A stretch of DNA of 64,000 bases from JAFDCJ01 sp049669725 (GCA_049669725.1 JBATKU010000449.1:3746-67745); one strand, 5' to 3'; shown: positions 45,307-54,296, numbered from the stretch's first letter. Program-made: numbers and translations. The notes: generated from the letters alone by a model not told the origin.

Positions 45307-47076
45307 ATGCAACCTGTAAAAAAATCATCCCACCAAAATGCCAGGCGCTGGTTGCTTAAACGCGCTTCGGCGGCACGCACCTGGATCCTGATTTCGGTGG
45401 CTCTGGGTTTGGGCAGTGGGCTATTGCTGGTTGTTCAGGCCCGGTTTCTGGCCCGTATCGTGCATGGTGCATTTATCGAAGGCCGGGGCACGGACATGCT
45501 GTGGCCCCTTTTTGCAATCCTGACAGGCGTCATTATCCTGCGATCTATTCTCGGTTGGGCGCGGGAAGCTGCTGGGTTTTCTGCCGGTGCCAGAATACGG
45601 CAAGAGATACGCACAGAGCTTTTAGAGCATATCGTCTCCCTTGGCCCTGGCTATACAAGCCGTCAGAGCAGTGGTGCTCTGGCCAGCACGGCCCTGGAGC
45701 ATGTCGAGGGCCTGAATGATTTCTATGCTTTCTATCTGCCTCAACTTGCCCTGGCGGTTATGATCCCGGCCGCCATTGTTGCATTTGTATTTCCTTACAG
45801 CTGGGCCGCAGGGGGGCTGCTCCTGGCAACTGCCCCTTTGATTCCCCTGTTCATGATTCTCGTGGGCATGGGTGCGGAAAGTATCAGCCAGCGCCATTTC
45901 CAGGCTTTGTCCCGCATGAGCGCCTATTTCCTGGATGTTCTGCAGGGATTATCTACCTTAAAATTATTCAATCGAAGCAAGGGCGCGGAAGAAACCATCG
46001 CCGGGGTGTCCAACAATTATCGCCTGCGGACGATGGGGGTCCTGCGGGTGGCATTTTTGTCATCGGCCGTGCTGGAATTTTTCAGCTCCATCTCCATTGC
46101 CCTGGTGGCGGTTTATCTGGCCATGAGCTATCTTGGCTACTTTTCATTCGGGCTTTATGGAAAATCGCTTAATTTGGCCGGCGGTTTATTCATTCTCTTG
46201 CTGGCACCGGACTTTTATCTGCCCTTACGGGAGTTGGGCACCCATTACCATGCCCGGGCCGAAGCCGTAGGTGCAGCGGAAGAAATATTAAAAATCGCAT
46301 CCGTTTCCCGTCTTGAAACCCTGAACGGTGCCATTGAATGGGCCAAAAAAGATCCTCTTCATATACAACTTGAAGACGTCCACCTGTCCTTTGACGGTGG
46401 CAAAAGACCGGCGCTGCAGGGAGTAAGTTTTGAACTAAGGGAAGGAGAGCAGGTGGCCCTGGTCGGGGCCAGTGGTGCAGGCAAAACCACAACGCTCAGT
46501 TTGTTGCTGGGGTTCTTGCGGCCGGACAGCGGACAAATCAGGGTAAACGGCATGCCGCTGGGTGATATGACACCCGACAGCTGGCGCCGGCACATCGCCT
46601 GGATCGGGCAGCACCCGGTCCTGTTCCATGGAACCATAAAGGAAAATATCCTTCTGGGCCGGCCGGAAGCATCCGCCATGCAAATTGAGCAAGCCGCTGG
46701 TAACGCCAGGGTACTGGACTTTGCAATGCACCTGCCCGAGGGGCTGGACACATCGGTGGGAGAGCAGGGTTTCGGACTGTCACGCGGGCAGGCTCAGCGT
46801 GTCGCACTGGCCCGCATCTTTTTAAAAGATGCGCCTTTATTACTACTGGATGAACCCACCACCGGGCTGGACGCCGAGAATGAAGCCCTGGTCATTAATT
46901 CCCTGGAGACCCTTTCCCGGGGACGAACCGTACTGATGTTGACCCATCGGCTGACGAACATCAGAGAGACGAGCCGCATAATAGTCCTGGAAAAAGGCCG
47001 CATCGTTGAGCAGGGAACCTATGGTGAGTTGACGGCCGCGGGAGGCAGATTTAACCGGATGGTGAATCAAACATGA
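45307..47076 (+). CDS. cydD: CydD, ABC exporter subunit for cytochrome bd assembly
   Basis: A half-size ABC transporter of about 589 residues, six membrane helices followed by an ATPase domain. Walker A GASGAGKTT, a signature LSRGQAQR (SRGQ instead of SGGQ) and Walker B LLLLDEP with the H-loop LTHRL are visible. With CydC it exports thiol reductants (cysteine, glutathione) or transports haem, needed for bd oxidase assembly. The first Gly of the canonical LSGGQ is Arg here. The start is uncertain: a TTG at 45289 is also open and neither has a clear ribosome-binding site. Confidence 0.93.
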   Translation: MQPVKKSSHQNARRWLLKRASAARTWILISVALGLGSGLLLVVQARFLARIVHGAFIEGRGTDMLWPLFAILTGVIILRSILGWAREAAGFSAGARIRQEIRTELLEHIVSLGPGYTSRQSSGALASTALEHVEGLNDFYAFYLPQLALAVMIPAAIVAFVFPYSWAAGGLLLATAPLIPLFMILVGMGAESISQRHFQALSRMSAYFLDVLQGLSTLKLFNRSKGAEETIAGVSNNYRLRTMGVLRVAFLSSAVLEFFSSISIALVAVYLAMSYLGYFSFGLYGKSLNLAGGLFILLLAPDFYLPLRELGTHYHARAEAVGAAEEILKIASVSRLETLNGAIEWAKKDPLHIQLEDVHLSFDGGKRPALQGVSFELREGEQVALVGASGAGKTTTLSLLLGFLRPDSGQIRVNGMPLGDMTPDSWRRHIAWIGQHPVLFHGTIKENILLGRPEASAMQIEQAAGNARVLDFAMHLPEGLDTSVGEQGFGLSRGQAQRVALARIFLKDAPLLLLDEPTTGLDAENEALVINSLETLSRGRTVLMLTHRLTNIRETSRIIVLEKGRIVEQGTYGELTAAGGRFNRMVNQT

Positions 47077-47138
47077 GTCTTCGGTTTTTCAAGCATGCGG
47101 GGCAGCAACCGCGCTGGTAACTTAATAGTGCAATTATT

Positions 47139-47196
47139 AGGTTTCAGGTGTCAGGCTTCAGTGTTCAGCATTAACACCCCCTGACACCTGAAACCT
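47139..47196. repeat. Perfect 17-base inverted repeat between cydD and cydC
   Basis: AGGTTTCAGGTGTCAGG (47139-47155) and CCTGACACCTGAAACCT (47180-47196) are exact reverse complements around a 24-base loop that contains further half-words (CTTCAGTGTTCAGC). The following CTGAAACCT repeats the word again. Confidence 0.75.
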
Positions 47197-47221
47197 GAAA
47201 CCTTCAGTTGAGGAACTGACC

Positions 47222-48973
47222 GTGCTTAAAAGATGGCGGGAGCTGGTGCCTTTCTTAAAACTATTTCGGGCCGATTTGAAGTGGATGATCCTGGGCATCC
47301 TTTGCGGGCAGCTCGCGGTGGCATCGGCGGTCGGGCTTCTGGCCTTATCGGGCTGGTTTATCTCCGCTGCCGCCTATGCCGGCCTGACAGTGGCCACCGC
47401 CCAGCTTTTTAATTTTTTTCACCCCGGCATCGGGGTTCGAATGTTTGCCATCGGCCGTACGCTGGCGCGTTATGCTGAAAGAATAATATCCCATGATGCC
47501 ACTTTTAGGATTTTACAAAGTCTGCGAAGCTGGTTCTACATCCACCTGGAACCACTGGCACCGTCGCGCCTGATGATGTTTCGCAGCGGCGATGTATTAA
47601 ATCGAATCGTGGCCGACATTGATGACCTGGACAATCTGTATCTGCGTGTCCTGTCTCCCAGCGCAGTGGTCCTGGTGACATCACTTCTGGCGGTGGCTTT
47701 TTTATGGATATTTGATCCCTCCGTAGCCCTTTCGACAGCGCTATATCTTGCAGTCGCCGGATTTGGAGTTACCGCAGCGGCTTTAAAACTCGGAGAACCG
47801 TGTGGACAGGAAATAACCCATCGCACCGCCGAGTTGCGCGTGCGGGTCATCGATACGCTTCAGGGACTGGCGGAATTACTGGTCTTCGATGCCTACCATC
47901 ACCACCTCGAGGCTGTAAAGCTAAGCAGCCGTGAATTGCTGAAAAGCCAGTTGCGGATGAGTCATATCCGGGGCCTGTCCCTGGCTTTGATTACTTTGAT
48001 ATCCGGCATGGCCGTACTGACGGCGCTTTATCTGGCGGTCGATCTGGTAAAGTTTGATTTGCTCAACGGGGCCAACCTGGCCCTGATAACGCTGGCGATT
48101 CTGGCCTCTTTTGAGGCGGTTTTGCCCCTTCCGACAGCTTACCAATATCTGGGTCGCACCCGGGCGGCCGGGCGGCGGTTGCTCGAAATCGTGGATATGC
48201 AACCACAGATTGCTTATCCCGACACATCCGTCAGGCTCTCCATGCAACCGGAGGTCAGGTTTGAAAATATCAGCTTTCGCTACAGTGAAAACGCTCCCTG
48301 GGCGCTCAAGGATGTCAGCATGAAAATTCCCGCCGGCCGTCGGCTTGCCGTCATCGGTGAAACCGGATCAGGAAAATCGACATTGGTTCATCTGCTGGTT
48401 CGGTTCTGGGACCCTGCCTGCGGTCACATCCGCCTGGCCGATGAAGATATCGGTAATTTAAGTGAAGCAGAGCTTCGCCGGTCTATGTCAGTGATTTGCC
48501 AGCAGCCCCATATGTTTAACGCCACTTTAAGAGAAAACCTTCAGATCGCCCGTCCCGGAGCAAGTGATGATGACCTGTTTGCTGCATTGGAATCTGCCCG
48601 GCTGGATGAGTTTGTAAAAAACCTGCCGGACGGCCTGGACACATGGGTCGGGGAAGCCGCCAAACTGCTATCCGGGGGTCAGGCGCAACGGGTGGCCCTA
48701 GCCCGGGCCATTCTTCACGATGGGCCGCTATGGGTACTGGACGAGCCGACGGAGGGCCTGGATACCATTACAGAAAGAAAACTGATGCAGGCGTTGGAGC
48801 GTAAAACGAGGGGCCGTACGCTGCTGCTGATCACCCATCGTCTGGTTGATCTGCATTGGATGGACCATATCGTCATGCTGGAGAAGGGGCGGGTCGCAGC
48901 CCAGGGAACGCATTCAGAACTGCTGGAAAGCAACCGGCGGTATGCTGAGTTGCATATGAGGATAACAGCCTAA
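47222..48973 (+). CDS. cydC: CydC, ABC exporter subunit for cytochrome bd assembly
   Basis: A 583-residue half ABC transporter. The N-terminal membrane domain includes ASAVGLLALSGWFISAAA and GIGVRMFAIGRTLARYAERIISHDATFR, the latter a strong CydC signature. The ATPase domain has Walker A GETGSGKST, signature LLSGGQAQR and Walker B LWVLDEPTEGLD. It pairs with CydD. The start is GTG with GAGGA upstream. A hairpin lies in the 145-base gap after cydD. Confidence 0.95.
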   Translation: MLKRWRELVPFLKLFRADLKWMILGILCGQLAVASAVGLLALSGWFISAAAYAGLTVATAQLFNFFHPGIGVRMFAIGRTLARYAERIISHDATFRILQSLRSWFYIHLEPLAPSRLMMFRSGDVLNRIVADIDDLDNLYLRVLSPSAVVLVTSLLAVAFLWIFDPSVALSTALYLAVAGFGVTAAALKLGEPCGQEITHRTAELRVRVIDTLQGLAELLVFDAYHHHLEAVKLSSRELLKSQLRMSHIRGLSLALITLISGMAVLTALYLAVDLVKFDLLNGANLALITLAILASFEAVLPLPTAYQYLGRTRAAGRRLLEIVDMQPQIAYPDTSVRLSMQPEVRFENISFRYSENAPWALKDVSMKIPAGRRLAVIGETGSGKSTLVHLLVRFWDPACGHIRLADEDIGNLSEAELRRSMSVICQQPHMFNATLRENLQIARPGASDDDLFAALESARLDEFVKNLPDGLDTWVGEAAKLLSGGQAQRVALARAILHDGPLWVLDEPTEGLDTITERKLMQALERKTRGRTLLLITHRLVDLHWMDHIVMLEKGRVAAQGTHSELLESNRRYAELHMRITA

Positions 48974-49012
48974 TATGGTAGAAATCAGAGGCTTTACTTA
49001 GCGATAAAATAG

Positions 49013-49161
49013 CAAATCACAAGCACCAAATCCCAAGTAAATCCCAAATTCGAAATTTCAATGACCTAAACATATCGTCATTAAACTTAAACAATATCAA
49101 ATCGTTGTTTTGAATTTGTGTTTTGGGTCATTGGATATTATTTGTTATTTTGAATTTGATC
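49013..49161. repeat. Inverted 'CAAATCCCAAAT / TTTGAATTTG' element
   Basis: Left arm 49013-49066 (CCAAATCCCAAGTAAATCCC, AATTTCAATGACC) and right arm 49107-49161 (TTGTGTTTTGGGTCATTGG) are reverse-complementary in word content. It lies between the convergent cydC and cysK genes. Confidence 0.55.
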
Positions 49162-49240
49162 TTTACCTTTTTTGGTCCTACCCAGTAACGAATTGCTCCG
49201 ACGAAACAATTTATTAAAATCAATCATCCCTCATCAATCG

Positions 49241-50161
49241 TTATTTAAAAAGGTCTGTGCTGATGTAACGCTCGCCGGTACTGGCTAAAATCGCTACAAT
49301 GTTTTTACCGGCGGACTCCGGACGGCCGGCAACATCAAGGGCGGCCTTGATGGCTGCGCCGGATGAGATGCCGCACAGGATTCCTTCAAGTTTCGCGGCA
49401 CTGCGCGCAGTTTCAAAGGCATCTTCGTTGGTGACTGTTACAACGTCATCGATGAGTGATTGATCCAGAACTTCCGGTATGAAACCGGCGCCAATTCCCT
49501 GAATTTTGTGGGGCCCCTTCTCGCCGCCGGATAAAACCGGCGAATCAGCCGGCTCCACAGCGATCGCCTTGAAAGAGGGTTTGCGGGGTTTGATAACCTG
49601 AGCCACACCCGTAATGGTTCCGCCGGTGCCCACACCGGAGATCAGGATGTCGACCTGGCCCTCGGTATCGCGCCAGATTTCTTCGGCTGTTGTCTCCCGA
49701 TGGGCCCGCGGATTGGCCGGGTTGGCAAACTGGTTCGGCATGAAGGCATCTTTTTCAGATTCGAGTATTTCCTGGGCTTTGCCAATTGCGCCTTTCATAC
49801 CTTCAGCCCCCGGGGTCAATACCAGTTCGGCGCCCAGGTGCTTGAGTAAAAGGCGACGTTCCACACTCATGGTATCGGGCATGGTCAAGCAGAGCCGGTA
49901 ATTTTTGGCGGCACAGATAAACGCCAGCGAAATTCCGGTATTACCGCTGGTGGGTTCAACAATCAAAGTCTGCGGATTGATCTTATCTTCGAGTTCGGCC
50001 GCCTCGATCATCGATGCTGCAATCCGGTCTTTAACGCTTCCCAGGGGATTGAAAAATTCAAGTTTGGCATATATCCGGACATCCATACCTTCACAGATAC
50101 GATTCAAGCGGACCAACGGCGTCGACCCGATGGTACTACTGATAATGGAATGAAATTTCAT
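49241..50161 (-). CDS. cysK: Cysteine synthase A (O-acetylserine sulfhydrylase)
   Basis: A 306-residue PLP enzyme making cysteine from O-acetylserine and sulfide. The PLP lysine is in GSVKDRIAA near residue 43, the substrate loop is PTSGNTGIS, and the phosphate loop is GVGTGGTITG. Length fits CysK. AAGGAG precedes the ATG. It follows the serine acetyltransferase gene on the same strand, 75 bases apart, so both steps are together; the palindrome at 50.19 kb lies between them. Confidence 0.95.
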   Translation of the reverse strand: MKFHSIISSTIGSTPLVRLNRICEGMDVRIYAKLEFFNPLGSVKDRIAASMIEAAELEDKINPQTLIVEPTSGNTGISLAFICAAKNYRLCLTMPDTMSVERRLLLKHLGAELVLTPGAEGMKGAIGKAQEILESEKDAFMPNQFANPANPRAHRETTAEEIWRDTEGQVDILISGVGTGGTITGVAQVIKPRKPSFKAIAVEPADSPVLSGGEKGPHKIQGIGAGFIPEVLDQSLIDDVVTVTNEDAFETARSAAKLEGILCGISSGAAIKAALDVAGRPESAGKNIVAILASTGERYISTDLFK

Positions 50162-50188
50162 AGCCGGTCTCCTTAATTCGAAAGAAGC

Positions 50189-50222
50189 GTTATTCGTTAA
50201 TAGTTAACCAATAACAAATAAC
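50189..50222. repeat. 34-base near-palindrome between cysE and cysK
   Basis: GTTATTCGTTAATAGTT followed directly by AACCAATAACAAATAAC: 14 of 17 base pairs match with no loop, forming a cruciform-capable palindrome or a dimeric protein site. It lies 28 bases upstream of cysK. Confidence 0.65.
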
Positions 50223-50236
50223 TGCGCTTGCGGGCG

Positions 50237-51229
50237 CTAGATAACTGCATCAAACATTGCCAACGCCGAATTTTTATTTTTCGATTTGTAGGTTAGTCGC
50301 GGGGATTCCAAAGCGACCGTCGTGTCCGGTGGAATAGATTGGGTCAGCCAGACGTTGCCGCCGATAACCGAACGGGTCCCGATGACCGTATCGCCGCCCA
50401 GAATCGTCGCCCCGGAGTATATAATAACATCATCCTCGATGGTAGGGTGCCGCTTCTTGCCTCGAAACTTATCCCCCGAATTTCTCGGTATCGAAAGCGC
50501 ACCGAGGGTTACGCTCTGATAAATGCGCACGTTTTGGCCGATAGTCGTGGTCTCACCGATAACCACGCCGGTGCCGTGATCGATTACAAAGCTCTCTCCT
50601 ATTTGGGCGCCGGGATGGATGTCGATGCCGGTGACACTGTGGGCGTACTCGGTCATAATGCGCGGCAGCAATGGCACGCCGCTTTTAAACAGTTGATGGG
50701 CGACCCGGTACACGGCAATGGCAAAGATACCCGGATAGCTGAAAATAATCTCATCCAAGCTCTTAGCCGCGGGATCCCCTTCATACGATGCCTGAACATC
50801 GGTGGCCAGGATCTTTCGAATTTTCGGGATATCTTCTAACAGGTTGAGCGCTATAATGTGACCCTGTTCTTCACAGTCAGTGCAGGGCTGATCGTAGCGA
50901 AAGCAGTCATGCCGAATGCTGAGGCCAATCTGTTCAGAAAGCATGTCAAAAAGGGTGGCGGCGGATTTACCGATACTGTATCGCAAGTTCACAGGATCAA
51001 GCTTGCCCCGGGTAAAATACCCCGGAAAAAGAATCTCTCTCAGCCTGTCGATAATCTCAATGACACATTCCCGGGATGGAATCGGCTCGTAATCCACATG
51101 GGTGTAACATTCCTGATCATTGCAGCTGTCAATAATCTCTTCGGCTATTTTGGGCAGACGGCTTCTGATCTCCGACAGGTTTCGAACGTCAATTTTACAG
51201 GAATCTACTTTTTTTACTCTATCAACCAT
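50237..51229 (-). CDS. cysE: Serine O-acetyltransferase
   Basis: A protein of about 330 residues, longer than E. coli CysE, with an N-terminal helical region that includes a CFRYDQPCTDC cysteine cluster. The C-terminal left-handed beta-helix has hexapeptide repeats and the catalytic signature GIDIHPGAQIGESFVIDHGTG with VIGET. It makes O-acetylserine for CysK. An AAGGAG lies 11 bases before the chosen ATG; a longer frame to 51289 exists. The extended form recalls the EpsC-like group of deltaproteobacteria. Confidence 0.9.
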   Translation of the reverse strand: MVDRVKKVDSCKIDVRNLSEIRSRLPKIAEEIIDSCNDQECYTHVDYEPIPSRECVIEIIDRLREILFPGYFTRGKLDPVNLRYSIGKSAATLFDMLSEQIGLSIRHDCFRYDQPCTDCEEQGHIIALNLLEDIPKIRKILATDVQASYEGDPAAKSLDEIIFSYPGIFAIAVYRVAHQLFKSGVPLLPRIMTEYAHSVTGIDIHPGAQIGESFVIDHGTGVVIGETTTIGQNVRIYQSVTLGALSIPRNSGDKFRGKKRHPTIEDDVIIYSGATILGGDTVIGTRSVIGGNVWLTQSIPPDTTVALESPRLTYKSKNKNSALAMFDAVI

Positions 51230-51342
51230 ACCGTTTAGATCTCCTTGCAAGAAATACATAAAACTAACGCATGAACGGTAAGTTGTCAAAAATTCACAAG
51301 AAATTTATCTTTGTAAGAACACGGAAATCAGGTGAATAATGA

Positions 51343-51373
51343 AAAAGGCAAAGCGGTTGAAGCCTTGCCTTTT
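51343..51373 (-). terminator. Rho-independent terminator (minus-strand reading)
   Basis: AAAAGGCAA (51343-51351) and TTGCCTTTT (51365-51373) pair around a 13-base loop with an extra GC pair; on the minus strand the stem is followed by a T-run. It probably ends transcription from the small gene at 51.55-51.78 kb. Confidence 0.6.
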
Positions 51374-51388
51374 ATTGAATGGTGCCAG

Positions 51389-51460
51389 GCTGGGCGCATG
51401 TGATGGAGCGGCGGCGGCTCGCAAATAAACTGCCCAGCTGCCCCGATTAGCGGGATCTCC
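51389..51460. other. GC-rich structured segment upstream of cysE
   Basis: GCTGGGC (51389-51395) pairs with GCCCAGC (51432-51438), enclosing GAGC-GGCGGCG-GCTC (51406-51420), and CCCG-ATTA-GCGGG follows. GC content and folding differ from flanks. It may be a small RNA, a leader element or a dispersed repeat; I cannot decide. Confidence 0.35.
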
Positions 51461-51548
51461 ACTTCGCTACAACAAGCAACGGGTTATCAATCGGAATATT
51501 TATAATCGCCCCAGGGGAGGCGGAATTAAACCTTTATCCGCTGGTGGA

Positions 51549-51779
51549 CTAAAACTGAAAAACGGCCGACATCGCATCTTCGTATTTCTTCTTCAGACCC
51601 TCACCGGTTTCTTCCAACTGCTTTTTCTGGGGTCCGAAGTCAACCGGGCACTCGGTTTGAAGCTGCTCTATGAGATGCTCCATCTCTGATATATGTTTGT
51701 GAAGTTCCTCAACCCGGGAGACAACTTTTTCTTTTTCGGAACTCCTCAACTTATCTACTTTGCGCACCATATCATACAT
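51549..51779 (-). CDS. 76-residue coiled-coil-like small protein
   Basis: A small, highly charged, Leu/Glu-rich helical protein (VDKLRSSEKEKVVSRVEELH, later LKKKYEDAMSAVFQF), predicted to form a coiled coil. Function unknown; no family recognised. GGAAGG lies six bases before the ATG and a terminator is found downstream, so the gene is likely real. It is divergent from the Rrf2 regulator. Confidence 0.65.
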   Translation of the reverse strand: MYDMVRKVDKLRSSEKEKVVSRVEELHKHISEMEHLIEQLQTECPVDFGPQKKQLEETGEGLKKKYEDAMSAVFQF

Positions 51780-51983
51780 TTTAGCCTTCCAACCGTAAAG
51801 TTCGACTTCAACCGAACGGCAATAACTCTTGGTATCTATAGTATCTTCTTTTCACAGATCAAAAAACCCGGTTTATAGCGGCTGATGATCTGTAATACAC
51901 ATTATTGGCGGGATTGCCAACCACCCGCGATAAACAAAAAATAAACTGCAAAATTACTATGTCAAAAAATATTAATTTTTTTC

Positions 51984-52010
51984 TTGACAGCCGTTCCTTT
52001 CAGATATAAT
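51984..52010 (+). promoter_or_regulatory. Sigma70-type promoter of the rrf2 gene
   Basis: TTGACA (51984-51989) and TATAAT (52005-52010) are both perfect hexamers with a short 15-base spacer. Directly downstream, ATTCCTAT (52010-52017) and ATATAGAAT (52024-52032) form an imperfect dyad that could be an autoregulatory operator, as is common for Rrf2 genes. Confidence 0.6.
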
Positions 52011-52066
52011 TCCTATTAAAATGATATAGAATATTTAAATCTGAATAAACCACAAAGCGGGGTCCC

Positions 52067-52480
52067 ATGAAGCTATCAACGCGAAGCCGTTACGGCGCGA
52101 GAATCCTGGTGGATTTAGCCCGCCACAATGACCAGGGACCGGTTCAGATCGGTGAAATCTCCAAACGTCAAGACATCTCCGTCAAATATCTCGAACAACT
52201 CATCCGTCCACTGAAACAAGCCAGTATGGTAACCAGTGTGCGCGGTCCCAAAGGCGGGCACTTGCTGGCCAAAAACCCGGAAGAAATCTCTCTGGGCCAG
52301 ATCGTGCGTCTGTTCGAAGGACAAAGTGAACTAGTTGAATGTATCAGCAATCCCGAGCAATGCAGCATGTCGGACGACTGCCAGGTAAGATTGGCGTGGA
52401 AAGACGCCACCAGGGTTTTGTATGAAAAACTTGACAGCACAACCATTGCCGATTTGTTGGATGGTAACGATTCCAAGTAA
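52067..52480 (+). CDS. Rrf2-family transcriptional regulator with Fe-S-type cysteines
   Basis: A 137-residue Rrf2 regulator. The N-terminal winged helix (MKLSTRSRYGARILVDLA; ISVKYLEQLIRPLKQA; VRGPKGGHLLA) is complete. Cys92, Cys99 and Cys105 (CX6CX5C) sit where IscR/NsrR-type proteins bind an Fe-S cluster, so it may sense Fe-S status, NO or oxygen; a cysteine-metabolism role as in CymR is an alternative given cysE-cysK nearby. Its own promoter and dyad lie upstream. Confidence 0.88.
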   Translation: MKLSTRSRYGARILVDLARHNDQGPVQIGEISKRQDISVKYLEQLIRPLKQASMVTSVRGPKGGHLLAKNPEEISLGQIVRLFEGQSELVECISNPEQCSMSDDCQVRLAWKDATRVLYEKLDSTTIADLLDGNDSK

Positions 52481-52482
52481 AG

Positions 52483-52544
52483 AGTCGGTCAAAGGTCTCA
52501 GATGTTCTCAGCAAATAGATGAGAATAAATCTCAGGCTCCGACT
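52483..52544. repeat. Nested hairpin after rrf2
   Basis: AGTCGG (52483-52488) pairs with CCGACT (52539-52544), and inside TCTCAGATGTTCTCA partly pairs with TGAGAATAAATCTCAG. It lacks a T-run, so a terminator function is uncertain. Confidence 0.4.
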
Positions 52545-52623
52545 ACTCAATATAAAGGGCAGGCGGTTTAAAGCAAAACAGGCCCATACGAGCCGTCTCC
52601 CTTCTATTCAATATACGACCCGT

Positions 52624-53520
52624 TCATCTCTTAATTGATCCCGCGAACGTTACGCGAGACTTGCGTAAAAATTCCAAGGGGTTATAAGATAATTTGGATT
52701 TGCGAAGACCTTCGTCGTTTAAATCCTGTTCCCGGTTGACCGTCAAAAAATCCCGGGCGCCATGGGCCAGAAACATTTGATTGATAGCCTGGTAGACCCC
52801 CTTGAACTGGGTATCGCCTTTTTCAAAATGGATGACAACGCTTTGCGGGGTTAATGCCTCGGCAACCGTATAGGCCACCAGGGTGCCGTCCACCATGATG
52901 GCGCCTCCCAGCGTAGCGTTCATCTGGTCCCAGTTCTCAAGTACCCTGTAAATCGCCCGATTTTCAGCCGAAAGGACATCGGAGGACTCACAGTCGCGCC
53001 AGGTGCACCAGTTCTCCTGCATGGCCATGGCCTGGCCGATTAATTGCGGCTCAAACGGCACATAGGTATACTCGTATTTTTTGATAAACTGGTTTAGCAG
53101 ATTCTTCTTTTTGTGGAAACGGTTACCCTTCAGATCGATGAGATCACTTACAGCGTAAACATAATCCCAATGACCCCGCTCTTCCTCAAAAGTTGCCTGA
53201 TCTTTGAAAGTTTTCTGCCAGTGTTCAACCAGTTTATCCGGAATCCGGATAAATGTGGTTGGGCCCGTGGGCTCCTCTACCAGCCGCGCGCTCCAATCAA
53301 TATCGTACCAGGGACCGATCGGCGCCCAGTATAAAACTTCGGGCCGGCTTTGCCGGATCCAGACACAATCATCACCCCAGGCCCAGCTCAGGCCGTAATC
53401 TTCGGCCCAGGCCCAGAGATTCATAAAACTGTAATCCGAAGCGACCTGGGGACATCGGGTCAGCATTTTCAGATAGTCTTCCTGTTTTTCAAGACTGATG
53501 GATTCAAAATCAAGGCTCAT
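52624..53520 (-). CDS. DUF2156 (LPG synthetase C-terminal-like) protein
   Basis: A 298-residue soluble protein of the DUF2156 family, related to the GNAT-fold acyl/aminoacyl-transfer domain of phosphatidylglycerol lysyltransferases. Typical stretches: DYSFMNLWAWAEDYGL at the N-terminus, GNRFHKKKNLLNQF near 150 and, at the C-terminus, NREQDLNDEGLRKSKLSYNP. Substrate unknown. The start at 53520 is chosen because GGAG lies six bases before it; the frame runs on to 53559. Confidence 0.82.
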   Translation of the reverse strand: MSLDFESISLEKQEDYLKMLTRCPQVASDYSFMNLWAWAEDYGLSWAWGDDCVWIRQSRPEVLYWAPIGPWYDIDWSARLVEEPTGPTTFIRIPDKLVEHWQKTFKDQATFEEERGHWDYVYAVSDLIDLKGNRFHKKKNLLNQFIKKYEYTYVPFEPQLIGQAMAMQENWCTWRDCESSDVLSAENRAIYRVLENWDQMNATLGGAIMVDGTLVAYTVAEALTPQSVVIHFEKGDTQFKGVYQAINQMFLAHGARDFLTVNREQDLNDEGLRKSKLSYNPLEFLRKSRVTFAGSIKR

Positions 53521-53555
53521 ATAAGCTCCATGGCATAAGGCCCAAGGTTGAGGGT

Positions 53556-54176
53556 TCAAGCTCCAACTTTCGACTCATTATTTTCATCCTTAAGGGCCTT
53601 CGCAAACTCCTTGCCTGCCGTGTAGGCTTCATCAAGGTATGCGGGAAATTTAAGCACATCGCCCTCAAAATCAAGGCCTCGATAGAGAAGGGCCTTCCAG
53701 AGTTTCATATCAATCACGTCAAAAAAATATTTGAGACTGAGAAGGATACCGTCAAACAGCTTTTTGCCTTTGGTTGCGCCCACCGCAATAAATAGACCTT
53801 TCCGCCGGGCGCCGGATTGGCCCTTGCGCGTTTCCTCAATCCAGTATTTTTTCACCCAGAGGGATTGAAACCGATCCATGAGAATTTTGGTGTGGGCACT
53901 GACGGTATAAAAAAAGACCGGTGAAGCCAGCATTAAGCCCTGGGATGCCAGGATCTGGTCCCGTGCGGTTTGAAAATCATCCTTTAATCGGCACTCCCCG
54001 GCATTTTTACAACCATAGATTTCGAGGCAGGGTGACATCTTCAAATCTCTTAAAACGATTTCTTCGACCTCGGCCCCGCCGTCCCGTGCGCCTTCAACGG
54101 CTTTTTTTAGCAATGTCGCCGTATTGCCTTTCCGGCGCGGACTGCCGTAAACGGCAACAATCTTGATCTTTCCCAC
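53556..54176 (-). CDS. Flavodoxin-like NAD(P)H-dependent FMN reductase family protein
   Basis: A 206-residue flavodoxin-fold protein. The FMN phosphate loop GSPRRKGNTATLL near residues 11-23 and the SPVFFYTVSAHTKILMDR stretch are typical of the iron-sulfur-flavoprotein/FMN-reductase group. A two-Cys stretch (CLEIYGCKNAGEC) near 50-62 recalls the cluster-binding region of iron-sulfur flavoproteins. Start GTG with AGGAGA upstream. It ends 35 bases before the DUF2156 start, suggesting co-transcription. Confidence 0.82.
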   Translation of the reverse strand: MGKIKIVAVYGSPRRKGNTATLLKKAVEGARDGGAEVEEIVLRDLKMSPCLEIYGCKNAGECRLKDDFQTARDQILASQGLMLASPVFFYTVSAHTKILMDRFQSLWVKKYWIEETRKGQSGARRKGLFIAVGATKGKKLFDGILLSLKYFFDVIDMKLWKALLYRGLDFEGDVLKFPAYLDEAYTAGKEFAKALKDENNESKVGA

Positions 54177-54296
54177 TTGCTCTCCTAGTAAATACCTTCG
54201 GCTATGAAACTTTGATTCTCGATATCAGCTAAACCCAGAATTCGATTTATTTAGAAATAAAATAGTGCAGCTGCTGCTAATTTCGCAGCAAGGCGC

